NCBI GenBank assembly: GCA_933207985.1
Contig: OW240921.1
Span: 108,117,193-108,181,192, forward strand
Length of the DNA: 64,000 nt
Source of the DNA: Pelobates cultripes
Lineage: Eukaryota; Chordata; Amphibia; Anura; Pelobatidae
Reading direction: 5' to 3'
In this document: positions 36,671-48,230 of the stretch, piece after piece
Numbering within the stretch: the stretch's first letter is position 1
Layout of the letters: each line of letters starts with the position of its first letter
The notes under the pieces: model-generated
Told to the model about the DNA's origin: nothing
Database searches by the model: none
The model's input: only the letters and a program-made list of their open reading frames with translations
Made by a program: the position numbers and the translations under genes

Positions 36671-37135
36671 TCAAGTAAAATTCTCATTCAGTTTTGAAGA
36701 TTCAGTGAGAAGTACATCACTCACTTTTAATGGTTTAATAACCCAGATATGTTCACAATATGTTGACTCATTGCGTATTTTGCTTTCTATCACCTCCAGG
36801 TGTTCAATAGCAAATCCTGCTTCTTTCAAATCATCCTTTATGGACTTTTCATTGTTAATAAGTGAAATTTGCTCTCACCGATGGTGTAATATTTTACATT
36901 AAATATTCCAAATAGCAGCAGATGCCCACCCAGTTTTAGCATGCATGACATTTTTTTCAGGTTCCTGCAGTAGTTATCTTGATCGTCAGAAACCAAGTGC
37001 AAGACGTACATACTGAGCACGCAGTCTGCTTTTGGTAGAAAGACTTGTTCTGTAAAGGTTTCCTTGGTGAAATCGCATTTTAAAATGTGCGAGATACTTC
37101 TTCTTAAAGCGTTTTCCATTTCATTGCCCTTGAAG
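36671..37135 (-). pseudogene. NNMT/INMT-like methyltransferase, last exon, frameshifted
   Basis: Enzymes of this family move a methyl group from S-adenosylmethionine to nicotinamide or small amines in the cytosol. The acceptor tatatttttcag precedes 37135, and the exon joins the upstream exon in phase (AG plus C). It reads ILKCDFTKETF, LPKADCVLSMYVLHLVSDDQ, YCRNLKKMSCMLKLGGHLLL and YYTIGESKF, all close to human NNMT exon 3. Just after GESKF (about 36863-36870) one base is missing relative to the family frame. Before the shift the frame runs to a stop at 36838; after it the homologous frame continues through EAGFAIEHLEVIE and HIWVIKPLK to a TGA at 36671. It is either a recent pseudogene or a sequencing/consensus indel; the rest of the exon is well preserved. 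Confidence 0.8.
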
Positions 37136-38611
37136 CTGAAAAATATAACCAGATGGTAAAACTTTTATACTGACATATAATGGAGACCATGGGTAGCCCA
37201 AAAAGGTAGATCCACAGATGTTTTAAAGCTACAGCTTCCATGATTCTTTGTCATTCTAAAGGCAATCCCAAGCCATGCAAGGCATCATGGGAGTTGTAGT
37301 TCTACAACATCTAGGGGAAGTCTTCCTTTTGTGCACCTCTGATGTAGACACATATAACACATAATCTGTAGCATGTCTCTATAAGGAGCAAAATCGTTCA
37401 ACATATTTATTAGACTTGTGCAAACGATCGGCTCGTCCATAAGCAAATTGATTTATTTGACAATGAAATGATTTTTTTTTCATATTAAAACCCCTCAATT
37501 CATTTTAAATGGATGAGCTGTTTCCGTTGCTGTTGTATTTTTCGGACCTGGCATTTCTATATATTTTCAGAAAGAAATTGATCAGTTTAAATTAAAATGT
37601 TTCTGACATATCGATTTGTATGGAAATCTAGTTTTTATTTACCAATGCCGATAAAGAATTTTTGAAATTTCATGTACTGTATATACTCGAGTATAAGCCC
37701 ACCTGAATATAAGCCGTGGCCCCTAATTTTACCACAAAAAACTGGGAAAACTTATTGACTCGTGTATAAGCCTAGGTTGTGAAATGCAGCAGCTACTGGT
37801 AAATTAAAAAATAAAAATAGATCCCAATAAAATTACATTAATTGAGTAGAGTTGAGCGGACACCTGGATGTTCGGGTCTGGCGGGTTGGGCCAAACTTTG
37901 AAAAAAGTCCGGGTTCAGGATCGAACTAGACCCCGAACTTGACCCCGAACCCGAACCCCATAGAAGTCAATGGGGACCCAAACTTTTGGGCACAAAAATG
38001 CCTCTAATAAAGTCCTGGAAAGGGCTAGAGGGCTGCAAAAGCAAGTAAAATGGGAGTAAGAGTAGGACAAGTACCCTGCAAACAAATGTGGATAGGGAAA
38101 TCACTTAAAATAACATAAAATACATAAAAAAAGCAGCCGCTTAGTAGATAACTCCCTAATTCCCACGGTATTAGGGAGCTATTTACCAAAAGGCTGAAAG
38201 ACCTAAATTGGTCTTTCAGCCAAATTTACTAATTCGAAGTAAAGATTACTTAGTATTAGTAAATTCAGCCCCTACTCGCTATACCGCGAGTAGGGGCATG
38301 TCTAGTAAACAGTGAGCAGCCAGTGGCCCACAGAGCACTCTGATTGGTTAGCTTGAAATCCAGCCAATCAGAGTGCTCTGTGTCATTTTACACAGCATGG
38401 GAAAGTTCTTTGGAATTTTCCCACGCTGTGTAAAATGACACAGAGCACTCTGGTGGATTAAGTAACCAATCAGAGTGTTATGAGTAAAATTACACAGCAT
38501 GAGAAAATTCCAAAAAACTTTCCCAAGCTGTGTAAAATGACATAGAGCACTCTGATTGGTAGATTTCAAGCCAACCAATCAGAGTGCTGTGACAGGTAAA
38601 TGTAGAGATTT

Positions 38612-40274
38612 TGCCAATATGAGAACAGTGAAAGATTTCGTTAGTACAATCACGAATAAAAAGTACAATATTAAGGAGAATATTGATTGCCACACAGACT
38701 ATGTAATATATTTATTGCAATGTCCCTGTGGCAAACAATATGTGGGGAAAACTAAGAGGAAACTCAAAATCAGAATTATGGAACATCTAAATAATATTAG
38801 AAAGAAGATTATAAATCATAGTGTCCCCATACATTGTAATGGGTGTCCAGCTTTTAATTGGAAAGGGTTGCGTTTTACAGGGATAGAACACATCAAACCA
38901 CACTGACGAGGGGGAAACAGAGAAGAGAGGTTGGCACAGAGAGAGACATTTTGGATACATCAACTTAATACATTAGAACCAAAAGGATTAAATGTTGATA
39001 TAGATATTGTTTGTTTTTTGTAATGCATTGGGAAACATGTGCCAATATTTATTATTCATTTATTCATTTATTTATCTATTTTTTATATATATTTTTTTAT
39101 ATATATATATTTTTATATATATATATATTTCTTTATTTTTTATTTTATTTTTCTTTACATTTTTTATACTTATATGTTATAATCTTTACTCTTACATAAT
39201 ATTATAAATTGGACGTTTTTTCCCTTTGCAAAATATGATAATTCTGTATGAATTAGGGTATTAGAATGAGTGTCCAGTTTCATCTCCAAATGGATTTTTG
39301 ACATTATATAGTCTTTTTGTATGTTGTGTCCTTTTTTTCCATAGGGGGAGGATAAACTGGACGCTATTCTTAAGCTATCATTATATAGATATGGTCAACT
39401 AATTATATTCACTCAAATAAAATATATTAATTACTGTTTGCTAGCTTTTTTCATTGTTTTAGATAGATATTAATATTAACACCGAAGGTGGAACGCAGAA
39501 CAGCCACATGGAACGCACACGTCATTATAGTGCGCCCAGGAAAGACGGCGCACCGGAAATGACGTCGAAAATCCGGAAGTGAATGCCGATCATACCGGGC
39601 AATTTAAATTTTATTAAGGAAGATTAAGAACAGCTGATTGACTCATGGAAACACCCGAAACTACAAGGATCAAGAGCCATTTATAAATAGAGACTCGGGG
39701 GGGAGGTTATATTCTGCTTTATAGGAATTCATTATTTTGTTAATTTATTTTATTGTTTTATATTTTATGTTGCTATACACTTTGGGAGATTCCCTGAGGA
39801 AGCCCTACTTTGGTTGAAACATGTAGGATAACTCCTTAGCAACTTTTGTACTTTTAAAGCTTTTTTAGCTTCATTTTATATTTTGGATAAATAAAGCAGT
39901 TTTTTTCCTGCATCCTGAGTCCGGCTCTCCATACTTCCAGCAGTGGTTCCAAAGAATAAGGCGTCCTGGCTATAGCCCCCCATACCATCAGGGGAGGCAC
40001 CTTTCTGCGATTAATTCCATTATATCTTGTGAGTGTACTCCAATCTTGCGTATTTTATTATATTATAACAGTATACGCTATGTTTTGCCTTTTGTTATAC
40101 TTGTAGATCTACAGCCACTTTCTCCTATACGTTTGCCGTTGTCTTGTACCATATGAAAGGAATATTGTCTGGGATAAGGCCTGGAGAGGGCTACCACTAT
40201 CTAAGAAGATAAGTGTGTTTTTTCCATCACATAATTGTATTTCTTAAGTGTTGGATATATCTTTTGTGTAAATT
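38612..40274 (+). mobile_element. Penelope-like retroelement, 5'-truncated, with GIY-YIG domain
   Basis: Inserted in the foldback repeat with a 13-bp target duplication aatgtagagattt (38599-38611, 40275-40287). The frame from the left edge reads YVIYLLQCPCGKQYVGKTKR followed by KLKIRIMEH: the GIY-YIG endonuclease with the CPCG segment typical of Penelope-like elements. An in-frame TGA at about 38904 interrupts it, then ETFWIHQLNTLEPKGLNVD continues in the same frame to a stop near 39022. The reverse transcriptase part is missing. The 3' region is AT-rich, then has CpG-rich cggaagtg blocks and a hammerhead-like motif at 39791-39830. Confidence 0.85.
39791..39830 (+). ncRNA. hammerhead-like ribozyme motif in the Penelope end
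   Basis: Reads ccctgaggaagcccta, loop, tttggttgaaacatgtagga. The order CUGAGGA, short stem II (agcc / ggtt), GAAAC fits a hammerhead core. Hammerhead ribozymes are known from Penelope-like element terminal repeats. The fit is visual only. Confidence 0.5.
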
Positions 40275-40925
40275 AATGTAGAGATTTACCTGTCAGAGCA
40301 CTCTGATTGGATTGCTTTATAAGCCTTCCCTCACCCTGCAGAGCTCAGTCTCCATGGGTGAAGAAGTAATATTATTTTTTTTTGCGCTTTTTTGTTTGCG
40401 TCGGGTATTCTGGATTTTTATTTGGCCTTTTTTGGGGCTGAAAAAAATAAGAAGACATCAAATGGTAAGTCTATTTTTTTTTTTTACAGGTATTTAGATA
40501 AGGGTCCCCCCTCATTATTTTTAGGATGAGGAGGGTAGGTAGGGGTTATTTTTTTTGGGGGGAGGGGTTGCACTAGTGGTTTGGGGACCCCTAGTCACCT
40601 TGGGGGGTTAAATGTTTATTAAATGTTAAATGTTTATTTAGGGCCCCCACCCACCGCTCATATTAGTACTTCGGCAATAGTGAGCTTCGGAACTTCGACA
40701 CTTCGGAACTTCAGAATTTCGGCACGTCGGCACTTCGGCACTTCAGCACTTCGGAACTAAGACAGTTCCGAACTTCGGCAACTTCAGAACTTCAGCAATT
40801 CGGCAATTCAGCTATTGCCCGAAATTCGCCTGAATTGACATTCGGAACGAAACGAATTGCACATGTCTAGATATTTGCTATAATTATATACTCATCATAA
40901 ACATGGTCATTAGCTTGATCCTTAC

Positions 40926-41133
40926 CTTGTACCTTGCAGTTCTGCCATAATCGATAAGGCATGTGTCCAGTCATAGCTTTCTGACTCCTTATTTTTCCAT
41001 TCCTTGAGTTCTTTCACACAGAGATCACTAAATTCTAAAATAGTGATGTCTTTGAAAAACTCAAAAATGGGTAATAGATGGTAAATAGCAGGGCCAACGG
41101 AAATATCAATCAAAAGTTCTCCTGTAATTTGAC
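40926..41133 (-). CDS. NNMT/INMT-like methyltransferase, SAM-binding exon
   Basis: Acceptor tttctctgcag and donor gtaagg on the minus strand; 208 nt, phase 1 in, phase 2 out, matching the last exon. It encodes GELLIDISVGPAIYHLL, which is the SAM-binding motif I (human LLIDIGSGPTIYQLL), then FSD and KELKEWKNKESESYDW (human QELEKWLKKEPEAFDW) and IMAELQGT. The first glycine of the GxG motif is Ser here, which may weaken cofactor binding. The first exon (N-terminus) was not found in 41134-53494. Confidence 0.85.
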
Positions 41134-42238
41134 CTGCAGAGAAAACACACATCATAAAATAGTAAACAAATAAAGAAAAAACCCACCCAAAATTATTTTT
41201 CTTTGTTCATAATTTGGTTCTCACATGGATTAAATTGGAAGAGCTGACTTTTCTTAGTGCATTTTGAATATCAAAGAGTATTACTATTAAATATTTCATA
41301 TAACTAAATGTTCTTAATCTCATCCAACTCCACCTCCAAGATAGCCAATGGGGCTTTTTATTATTGACTGAGAATTGAGACTACCATTAATTGACAGACT
41401 TTTAAAATAATACAAAAAAAAACACTTTTTGGAGAGTTATAGCACTATACACATTTTTACTCTAACAATATTCATTTTATATAAAGTGTGTCAGACTAGA
41501 AACAGATGGTATGCTAAACATCAGTTTTCCCTTCTTGATACATTTCACCTTACCTATCAAAATTATTAATGCTTCCATGTCATCTATTGTTCCTTTAATA
41601 TAAGTGTCATTGGTTGCAAATATGTTAGGTTCTGTATACATTGTAAGCCTTGCAGACCATCATAGCAAATTTCATTAGGACGGGTCGGGCACCAAAGGAA
41701 ATGTATTTATTTTTTATGAAACACAGTTGTATTCATTAAACAAATGGAAATTTAAGAGTCATTCTAAGCTCTCTAACCACTTATTATTACTGGAGTGGTT
41801 ATTATCCAAGACCCCTTGTCCTGCAACCTTTCTTTTAAAATATTTTTTTGTTGAGCTGAGGTGTCTGCTACCAATCTTATAGGCTGTATGATTGGTGGAA
41901 ACTTAGGGTAATGCGGAGACCTGGTGCAGAGACCCCACCCATGCCTTTCACCAATTGCAAGCAAATAAGGGATTCATTAAATAAGCGGCAGGCTGATGGG
42001 GTCAGCTTCCCTGCACTTTAATTCTTAAACGCTCATCAAATCCCCTCGAGAAGATGGGGAGAAAAAGTGGCCTGCAATTAAACTGACAGCTGCCTAATTT
42101 GTTTACCCCTAATTCATTGGCAATGGGTGAGGGACATAAGTTCCACCCAATCACACAGCCCAGAGGATAAGAAGAAGGTTAATAGTGGGCAGCCCTACTC
42201 CCACCTTCCATTTTAACCACTCATTCATCAGCGGTGAG
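41134..42238. other. intron/flank upstream of the NNMT-like exon, nothing recognised
   Basis: Should contain intron 1 of the NNMT-like gene; no candidate first exon or known repeat could be supported. Confidence 0.4.
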
Positions 42239-43055
42239 TGTGGCGGACTGCCTGGCACCCCGACTGGGTGCCTCCGCCAATCGCTGCTTCCTAGCTGTCG
42301 CCGAGTACCATATGCACCGTAGCCCCTTAGCCACCACAGCTTGGCTGGGGTATCGTCATCCCTTCCCACTCTGGACCAAACTCCTGGATTCAGCTCCCAG
42401 TGGGATGGCCTCTCATCCAAAAGAGTATAACGGGTATAGCAGTTCCCTACAAACATGAACTGAGACACTATGTTAAGGGTAAGCAGGAACTCATTTTAAT
42501 GGTAGCCACAACTGGCCTTATATGCAAGTCCCTATGCAAGGGGCACTCCACTCTGGACCTGAGAGTAAACCACAGTAGAAATAAATACACAATTACATTG
42601 GCTCTCAGATCCAGGACACTCCCAAACATAATAAAATAATCCCTCCTCTGTGCCTGGGAGATATTGGATCAGGAACTGTGCTAATCTAATCCAATTATCT
42701 CCAAGCACAGAAAAACATGCAATACAACAACACCCAAAATGTACCCCTATAATACATGGAAACCCTACAAAAGATATATCCTCTGATAGCCTTGATCTGG
42801 GGGACCAACATATCCAAAAATCACCCAGATCAGTTAAGGTTTTCGGTATTTCCATGGAAGTCATAATTTTGACCGACCGTGCACATGGTCCTATGTCCAA
42901 AACAGTTCCAGGGAATTAGGGCCAACGGTCGGTCTCTCTTTATGGTGTACAAAAGTACATAAATCACATAAGTTTTTAAAGGGCCCACAGTCTTTTGGCA
43001 GGAGGCTGATAAGCAGGCCCCTCCAAGAACAAGTGGCAGAGTAATTTCTGCCACA
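42239..43055 (+). mobile_element. solo LTR with 5-bp target duplication
   Basis: Starts tgtggcggactgcctgg and ends aatttctgccaca. gtgag lies on both sides (42234-42238, 43056-43060). Same LTR family as 10068-11286. Confidence 0.85.
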
Positions 43056-43145
43056 GTGAGAGATTTCAAATGTAAAAAATGTCAAAATCTGGATGAACTA
43101 GACATGGTCTAAATTTGGTTCATCATTTGTTTTTCTTTTTTGTAG

Positions 43146-43224
43146 AATTGATTCAGATGAAACTGATAAAACTGTTCTTGAAGTGCCCAAATATATTGCA
43201 GACTTGCCGTATAAGTACAACTGA
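43146..43224 (+). CDS. possible terminal exon of an unknown gene
   Basis: A strong acceptor (tttttcttttttgtag) precedes a short open stretch that in phase 2 reads IDSDETDKTVLEVPKYIADL and then PYKYN and a TGA. I do not recognise it. Its phase fits the donor of the ACAP-like exon at 31333, but that alone is weak. It could be chance: a pyrimidine tract beside an old LINE. Confidence 0.25.
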
Positions 43225-45289
43225 GAATGTGTAGCATTTCTTTTTTAATCTTAATATTTTGTTATTGAAAAATATAAAATTACATATAAGACAAAAGACA
43301 TGACATATAATTAATTATAATTAAAAAAATATGTTTCCAAATCAATTAACAATAATGTTCAGAGATAAGTAGATTCCCAAAGAGATTGAAACTTGTCCAA
43401 TAAATCTTAAATATGATCAAATAGAGCTTTTTTTTCCCCTTGCCCTCGAATCTAGCCAGTCATAGCCCACTTCCATCCTTAACTGATGTAAAAATTCTGT
43501 GGAAGTGACTACGGTCATCTGCTTCCAATTTGTAGCTATTAATACCTTGGTAGCAGTCAAGACGTATAATTACTAACAAAGATTCTTCCGGGAATTTTGT
43601 TAGCAAATATGTGAAATAAAGTTAATTCAGAACTAAAATTCAATAAGGTGACTCATAGGTTCGTCAGAAGTCTTAACAACACGATCCAGAACTCTTGTAG
43701 TACTGAGCAATGCCACCCGACATGTAAAAAACATATTTTTTGCTTATTGCATCAGCAGCAAATATCTGAACAATGTGGATATATTTTTATTAGTTTACTA
43801 GGTACACAATACTAGTGATTCATTACTTTTCTTGAATATTTAGTTTTTACAGTGGATTCATCAATTAGTAGAATTATTGCCTGTTACCGAATTTCCAGGG
43901 AAATAGTACTATTTAGGTCATCGTTTCATGCCTTAATTTCCAGAATCCTGTCTGGAATCCTGTCTGGTGTTTCACTCTGTTGTAATCATTTATTTCATAT
44001 AGTAATAGCTTTATCTACCCCTTGTCATTTAAATAACTGTTTTATTTTCAAAATTGCCTTGTCTTGTTCTTTAAAATATTGATTTGTTTCTTTTAAAACT
44101 TTCTTGAATTGTTATTCCATCAATAACTTAGGTTCAGATGTAATAATTAGTCCTAGGTAATTAAACTCTTCGAATAATCACTTAAAACAAATTCGCTTTG
44201 GCATGTAGCTAAGGTTTCTTTGCTAACATTTTTTTGGTAGAATCATAGTTTTTTCAATGTTCAATTCATAGTTAGAAACAAGTGTATAAGTTTGGAAAGA
44301 AAGCATCAATGCTCTGAGAAATTTTGAGTGGTCGGACAAGGTTATTGCGATATCGTTCACATATCAACTAATCTTATATTCATCATGTCCTATATGATAC
44401 CCTTTTATTTTGATATTATTTCTTAGATCAGTGGCTAGCAATACTTTTGTTAATATATGTAACAAGGATGACAATGGGCTTCCCTGTCAAGTACCATTAC
44501 CATTATGAGAACCATTCCACATAGTCTTGAGGATGGTCAAATGTTTTCTCTGCGTCTATTGATATAGCCATAAAGGATTGCTGGTCTCTATCTGCATTAT
44601 TTAACACATTAATTATCCTCCAAATATTATTATAAGATATTCTTCAAGGCATAAATTCAATTTGACCACAATGGATTAATTGCTAGAGTGTATGCTTCAG
44701 TCTCTGAGCCAGAATCACCACCATCAATTTGGTTTAAGAATTAATAAGCAAGAGAGGCCTATAGTTTATTACCTTTTCCAGATTTTTCTTTGATTTTAAC
44801 ATAGGAAGAATATTGGCTCTTAAGAATTTCTCTGGGCAATGCCTCCTATGACCCATTCCAGAATGTGTGGTATTATTTAAATGTATTAATGTATTAAACA
44901 GAACATACCTTGCCCTGCCACCTTATAAATCTGTTCCATTGGAAATCTCACAACTAGTGATGTCGCTAGCCCGAAATTTTCGGTTCGCGAACGGCGAACG
45001 CGAACTTCCGCAAATGTTCGCGAACCGGCGAACCGGGCGAACCACCATAGACTTCAATGGGCAGGCGAATTTTAAAACACACAGGGACTCTTTCTGGCCA
45101 CAATAGTGATGGAAAAGTTGTTTCAAGGGGACTAACACCTGAACTGTGGCATGCCGGAGGGGGATCCATGGCAAAACTCCCATGGAAAATTACACAGTTA
45201 ATGCAGAGTCTGGTTTTAATCCATAAAGGGCAGAAATCACCTAACATTCCTAAATCACAATGGATATGGATTGATACCTGACATATGAC

Positions 45290-46080
45290 ATTGACACAGA
45301 GCAGAATAGAGACTGTTCCCCCTACATAGGGTCACTTGGCAGGTATGGATTGACACCTCTCCTCAGAGCCCCTGATACACACTGACACAGAGCAGAATAG
45401 AGACTGTTCCCCCTACATAGGGTCACTTGGCAGATATGGATTGACACCAGTCCTCAGAGACCATGATACACACTGACACAGAGCAAAATAGGGACTGTTC
45501 TTCCCACATAGGGTCAATGGCAGATATGGATTGACACCTGTCCTCAGAGCCCCTGATACACACTGACACAGAGCAGAATAGGGACTGTTCCCCCTACATA
45601 GGGTCACTTGGCAGATATGGATTGACACCTATCCTAATGATCCCTGATACACACTGACACAGAGCAGAATAGGGACTGTTTCCCCTACATAGGGTCACTT
45701 GGCAGATATGGATTGACACCTGTCCTCAGAGACCATGATACACACTGACACAGAGCAGAATAGAGACTGTCTCCCCTACATAGGGTCACTTGGCAGATAT
45801 GGATTGACACCTGTCCTCAGAGACCATGATACACACTGACACAGAGCAGAATAGAGACTGTTCCCCCTACATAGGGTCACTTTGCAGATATGGATTGACA
45901 CCTGTCCTCAGAGCCCCTGATACACACTGACACAGAGCAGAATAGAGACTGTTCCTCCTACATAGGGTCATTTGGCAGATATGATTGACACCTGTCCTCA
46001 GAGCCCCTGATGCACACTGACACAGAGCAGAATAGAGACTGTTCCTCCTACATAGGGTCACTTGGCAGATATGGATTGAC
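45290..46080. repeat. 91-bp tandem repeat in the hAT-like element
   Basis: About nine units containing acacactgacacagagcaga, gggtcacttggcagatatgg and attgacacctgtcctcagag. It stops where the Ty3/gypsy pol fragment begins. Confidence 0.9.
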
Positions 46081-46082
46081 AC

Positions 46083-47245
46083 TGTCCACAAGGACAAGCT
46101 GCAGGCTTCCTGGCAAGGCCCATACAAGGTGGTAGAGCAGGTTTGTGATACCACCTTTGTGATCGGTGCGGTCACAGGCACGGGAGGCAAGCGCATGCTC
46201 CATGTGAACATGCTCAAGCCATACCACGAGCGCACGGAAGAGGTAACTGCGATCTGTGCACCTGCCACTGAAGATTATGATAATTTGCCACTCCCAGATC
46301 TCCTAGATCAAGAGGGCCAGAGCGGAGACCTGGGAGAAGTACAGTTAGGAGAACGGTTAGACCCCCAGGAGCGAACCCAGGTCCAAAGACTAATCCAGGA
46401 CAAGGGGGCCACGTTTTCCAACCTACCTGGGTACAGTCCGCTAACCACTCACAAAGTTGAAACCCTAGACCAGACCCCCCTTCGCCAAACCGCCTATCGC
46501 ATACCCGAAGCAGTTAAAGAAAATATTCAGAAAGAAATTGAGGAAATGATGCAGTTAGGGGTGATAGAACACTCTGATAGCCCCTGGGCCTCCCTGGTAG
46601 TACTAGTACCGAAACTGGATGGCACGACCCGTTTCTGTGTAGACTACCGGAGGCTAAACGATAAAACAACCTCAGACGCCTCGTCTATGCCCCGGATAGA
46701 CGAGCTCCTAGACAAAATGGCCAGAGGCCAGTACCTCACCACAATAGATCTGTGCAAGGGGTACTGGCAAATTCCATTAGCTGAGGACGCCATCCACAAG
46801 TCGGCATTTGTCACCTCGTTTGGCCTGTATCAGTTTAAGGTCATGCCATTTGGGATGAAGAATGCCCCGGCTAACTTTCAGAGGATGGTAGATCGGCTAC
46901 TGGATGGGTTTCAGGAGTATGCCTGCGCCTACTTGGATGATATAGCCATTTTTAGCTGCTCCTGGCTCGAACACCTGACCCACATAGGAGCTGTACTAGC
47001 CCGGATTAGGGAGGCCGGACTGACCCTAAAGCCCAGTAAGTGCCATATAGGAACGCGTAAAAACCTCCCCAAGATAGTAGTATGGGCCCCAGAGTGTGAA
47101 CAGGCCCTCCAACAGCTCAAGACGGCGCTCATTAAATCACCTGTACTTTCTGCTCCTGATCCAACTAAACGCTTTCTCGTCCATACAGACGCTTCTATGT
47201 TTGGATTGGGAGCAGTACTGAGCCAAGTCGGAGCAGATGGCGTAC
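46083..47245 (+). pseudogene. Ty3/gypsy pol fragment, integrase C-terminus followed by RT (Gmr1-like order)
   Basis: One open frame runs from about 46083. First a GPY/F-type integrase C-terminus (ASWQGPYKVVEQV, then RMLHVNMLKPYHER), then a spacer, then reverse transcriptase: LVVLVPKLDGTTRFCVDYRR, YWQIPLAEDAIHKSAFVTSF, MPFGMKNAPANFQRM, YLDDIAIF at about 46930. Integrase before RT is the reverse of ordinary Ty3/gypsy and is the hallmark of Gmr1-like elements. After KCHIGTRK the frame jumps to NLPKIVVWAPECEQALQQLK, so an in-frame internal deletion removed the RT thumb/connection part. It ends in RNase H after FLVHTDASMFGLGAVLSQ. No gag, protease or LTR. Confidence 0.8.
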
Positions 47246-47665
47246 AACATCATCATCATCACACCGTACATGTGTAATGCTGCCTGACTGAGACATATCC
47301 CTGTTATCTACATCCTCTGTCAATAATGGTTGCGCATCACTCATTTCTTCAAACGTATGTGTAAATAACTCCTCTGACATACCAAGTGAAGCGGCTGTGG
47401 TGCTAGTGTTGGTGGTGGCGGCAGGCGGGTGAGTGGTATCTTGAGAGGTGCCTGAAGCTAAGCTGGAGGAGGATGTTGCATCAAGGTTCCGAGCGGAAGC
47501 TGTAGAAGATTGGGTGTCCTGTGTTAGCCAATCAACTATGTCCTCAGAACTTTTCAAGTTCAGGGTACCTGGCCTCTGAAAACTGGGCATTATTCTAGGG
47601 CAAAAGGGAATCACAGCACCACGACCACGACGGCCCCTGCGGGGTGGCCTGCCTCTGCCTGTCAT
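47237..47665 (-). pseudogene. Arg/Ser/Thr-rich N-terminal frame, hAT-associated
   Basis: The minus-strand frame starts MTGRGRPPRRGRRGRG and continues with SEDIVDWLTQDTQSS and a Ser/Thr-rich stretch, then an Asp run, and enters the antisense of the Ty3/gypsy fragment near 47245. It looks like the start of a hAT-family protein that lost its body where the foreign pol piece lies. Function not assignable. Confidence 0.4.
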
Positions 47666-47699
47666 TTTTTTTCCGATTAGTGGTACTATGCGTGCAAGC

Positions 47700-48230
47700 T
47701 ACTATGATACCAGATATGAGTGGCAATGTGCACTGGCAAAGGTTGGCAAGGTACACGTTGTAGGCCTGACACACCCGCTTGAAGACAACTAACTGCTATT
47801 CAATCTATAACAGTGAAAAAAGTTTTTTGTTTTTAAATGCAAGCTATTATGACACCAGATATGATTGGCACTGTGAACTGGCACAGTATCCACTGTGAGC
47901 CTGACACACCCGCTTTGAGACAAGTAACTGCTATTCAATCTATAACAGTGAAAAAAGTTTTTTGTTTTTAAATGCAAGCTATTGTGACACCAGTGAGTGA
48001 GTGGTGGCACTGGGCACAGTATCCACTGTGAGCCTGACACACCCGCTTTGAGACAACTAACTGCTATTCAATCTATAACAGTGAAAAAGTTTTTTGTTTT
48101 TAAATGCAAGCTATTGTGACACCAGTGAGTGAGTGGTGGCACTGGGCACAGTATCCACTGTGAGCCTGACACAGAAGCTGGCAGCAGTGGCAGACAACTA
48201 ACTGCAATTACATTACACAGAAAAAAAAAA
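47700..48230. repeat. about 120-bp tandem repeat in the hAT-like element
   Basis: Four units with gcaagctattgtgacaccag, cactgtgagcctgacacacc and caatctataacagtgaaaaa. Confidence 0.85.

Larger units (their letters stand above)
37845..40869. repeat. foldback repeat array carrying a Penelope insertion
   Basis: The left edge gtagagttgagcggacacct matches (inverted) the right end at 56390; the right edge gcacatgtctag matches the 30108 family. The interior has the hairpin module at 38135-38320 and a palindromic array of cagagcactctgattggtt / aaccaatcagagtgctctg and tttcccacgctgtgtaaaat units. Whether this is one element or two abutting ones is unclear, as no target duplication was found. Confidence 0.5.

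Noticed and set aside
36838..37119. Reading the last NNMT-like exon as a complete short protein ending at 36838
   Set aside because: The homologous frame clearly continues past this stop after a one-base shift, so the stop is a frameshift product.
39007..39207. Phe/Ile/Tyr-rich membrane-like peptide
   Set aside because: AT-rich low-complexity 3' region of the Penelope element.
45413..46268. Cys-rich repetitive minus-strand proteins
   Set aside because: Antisense of the 91-bp tandem array.
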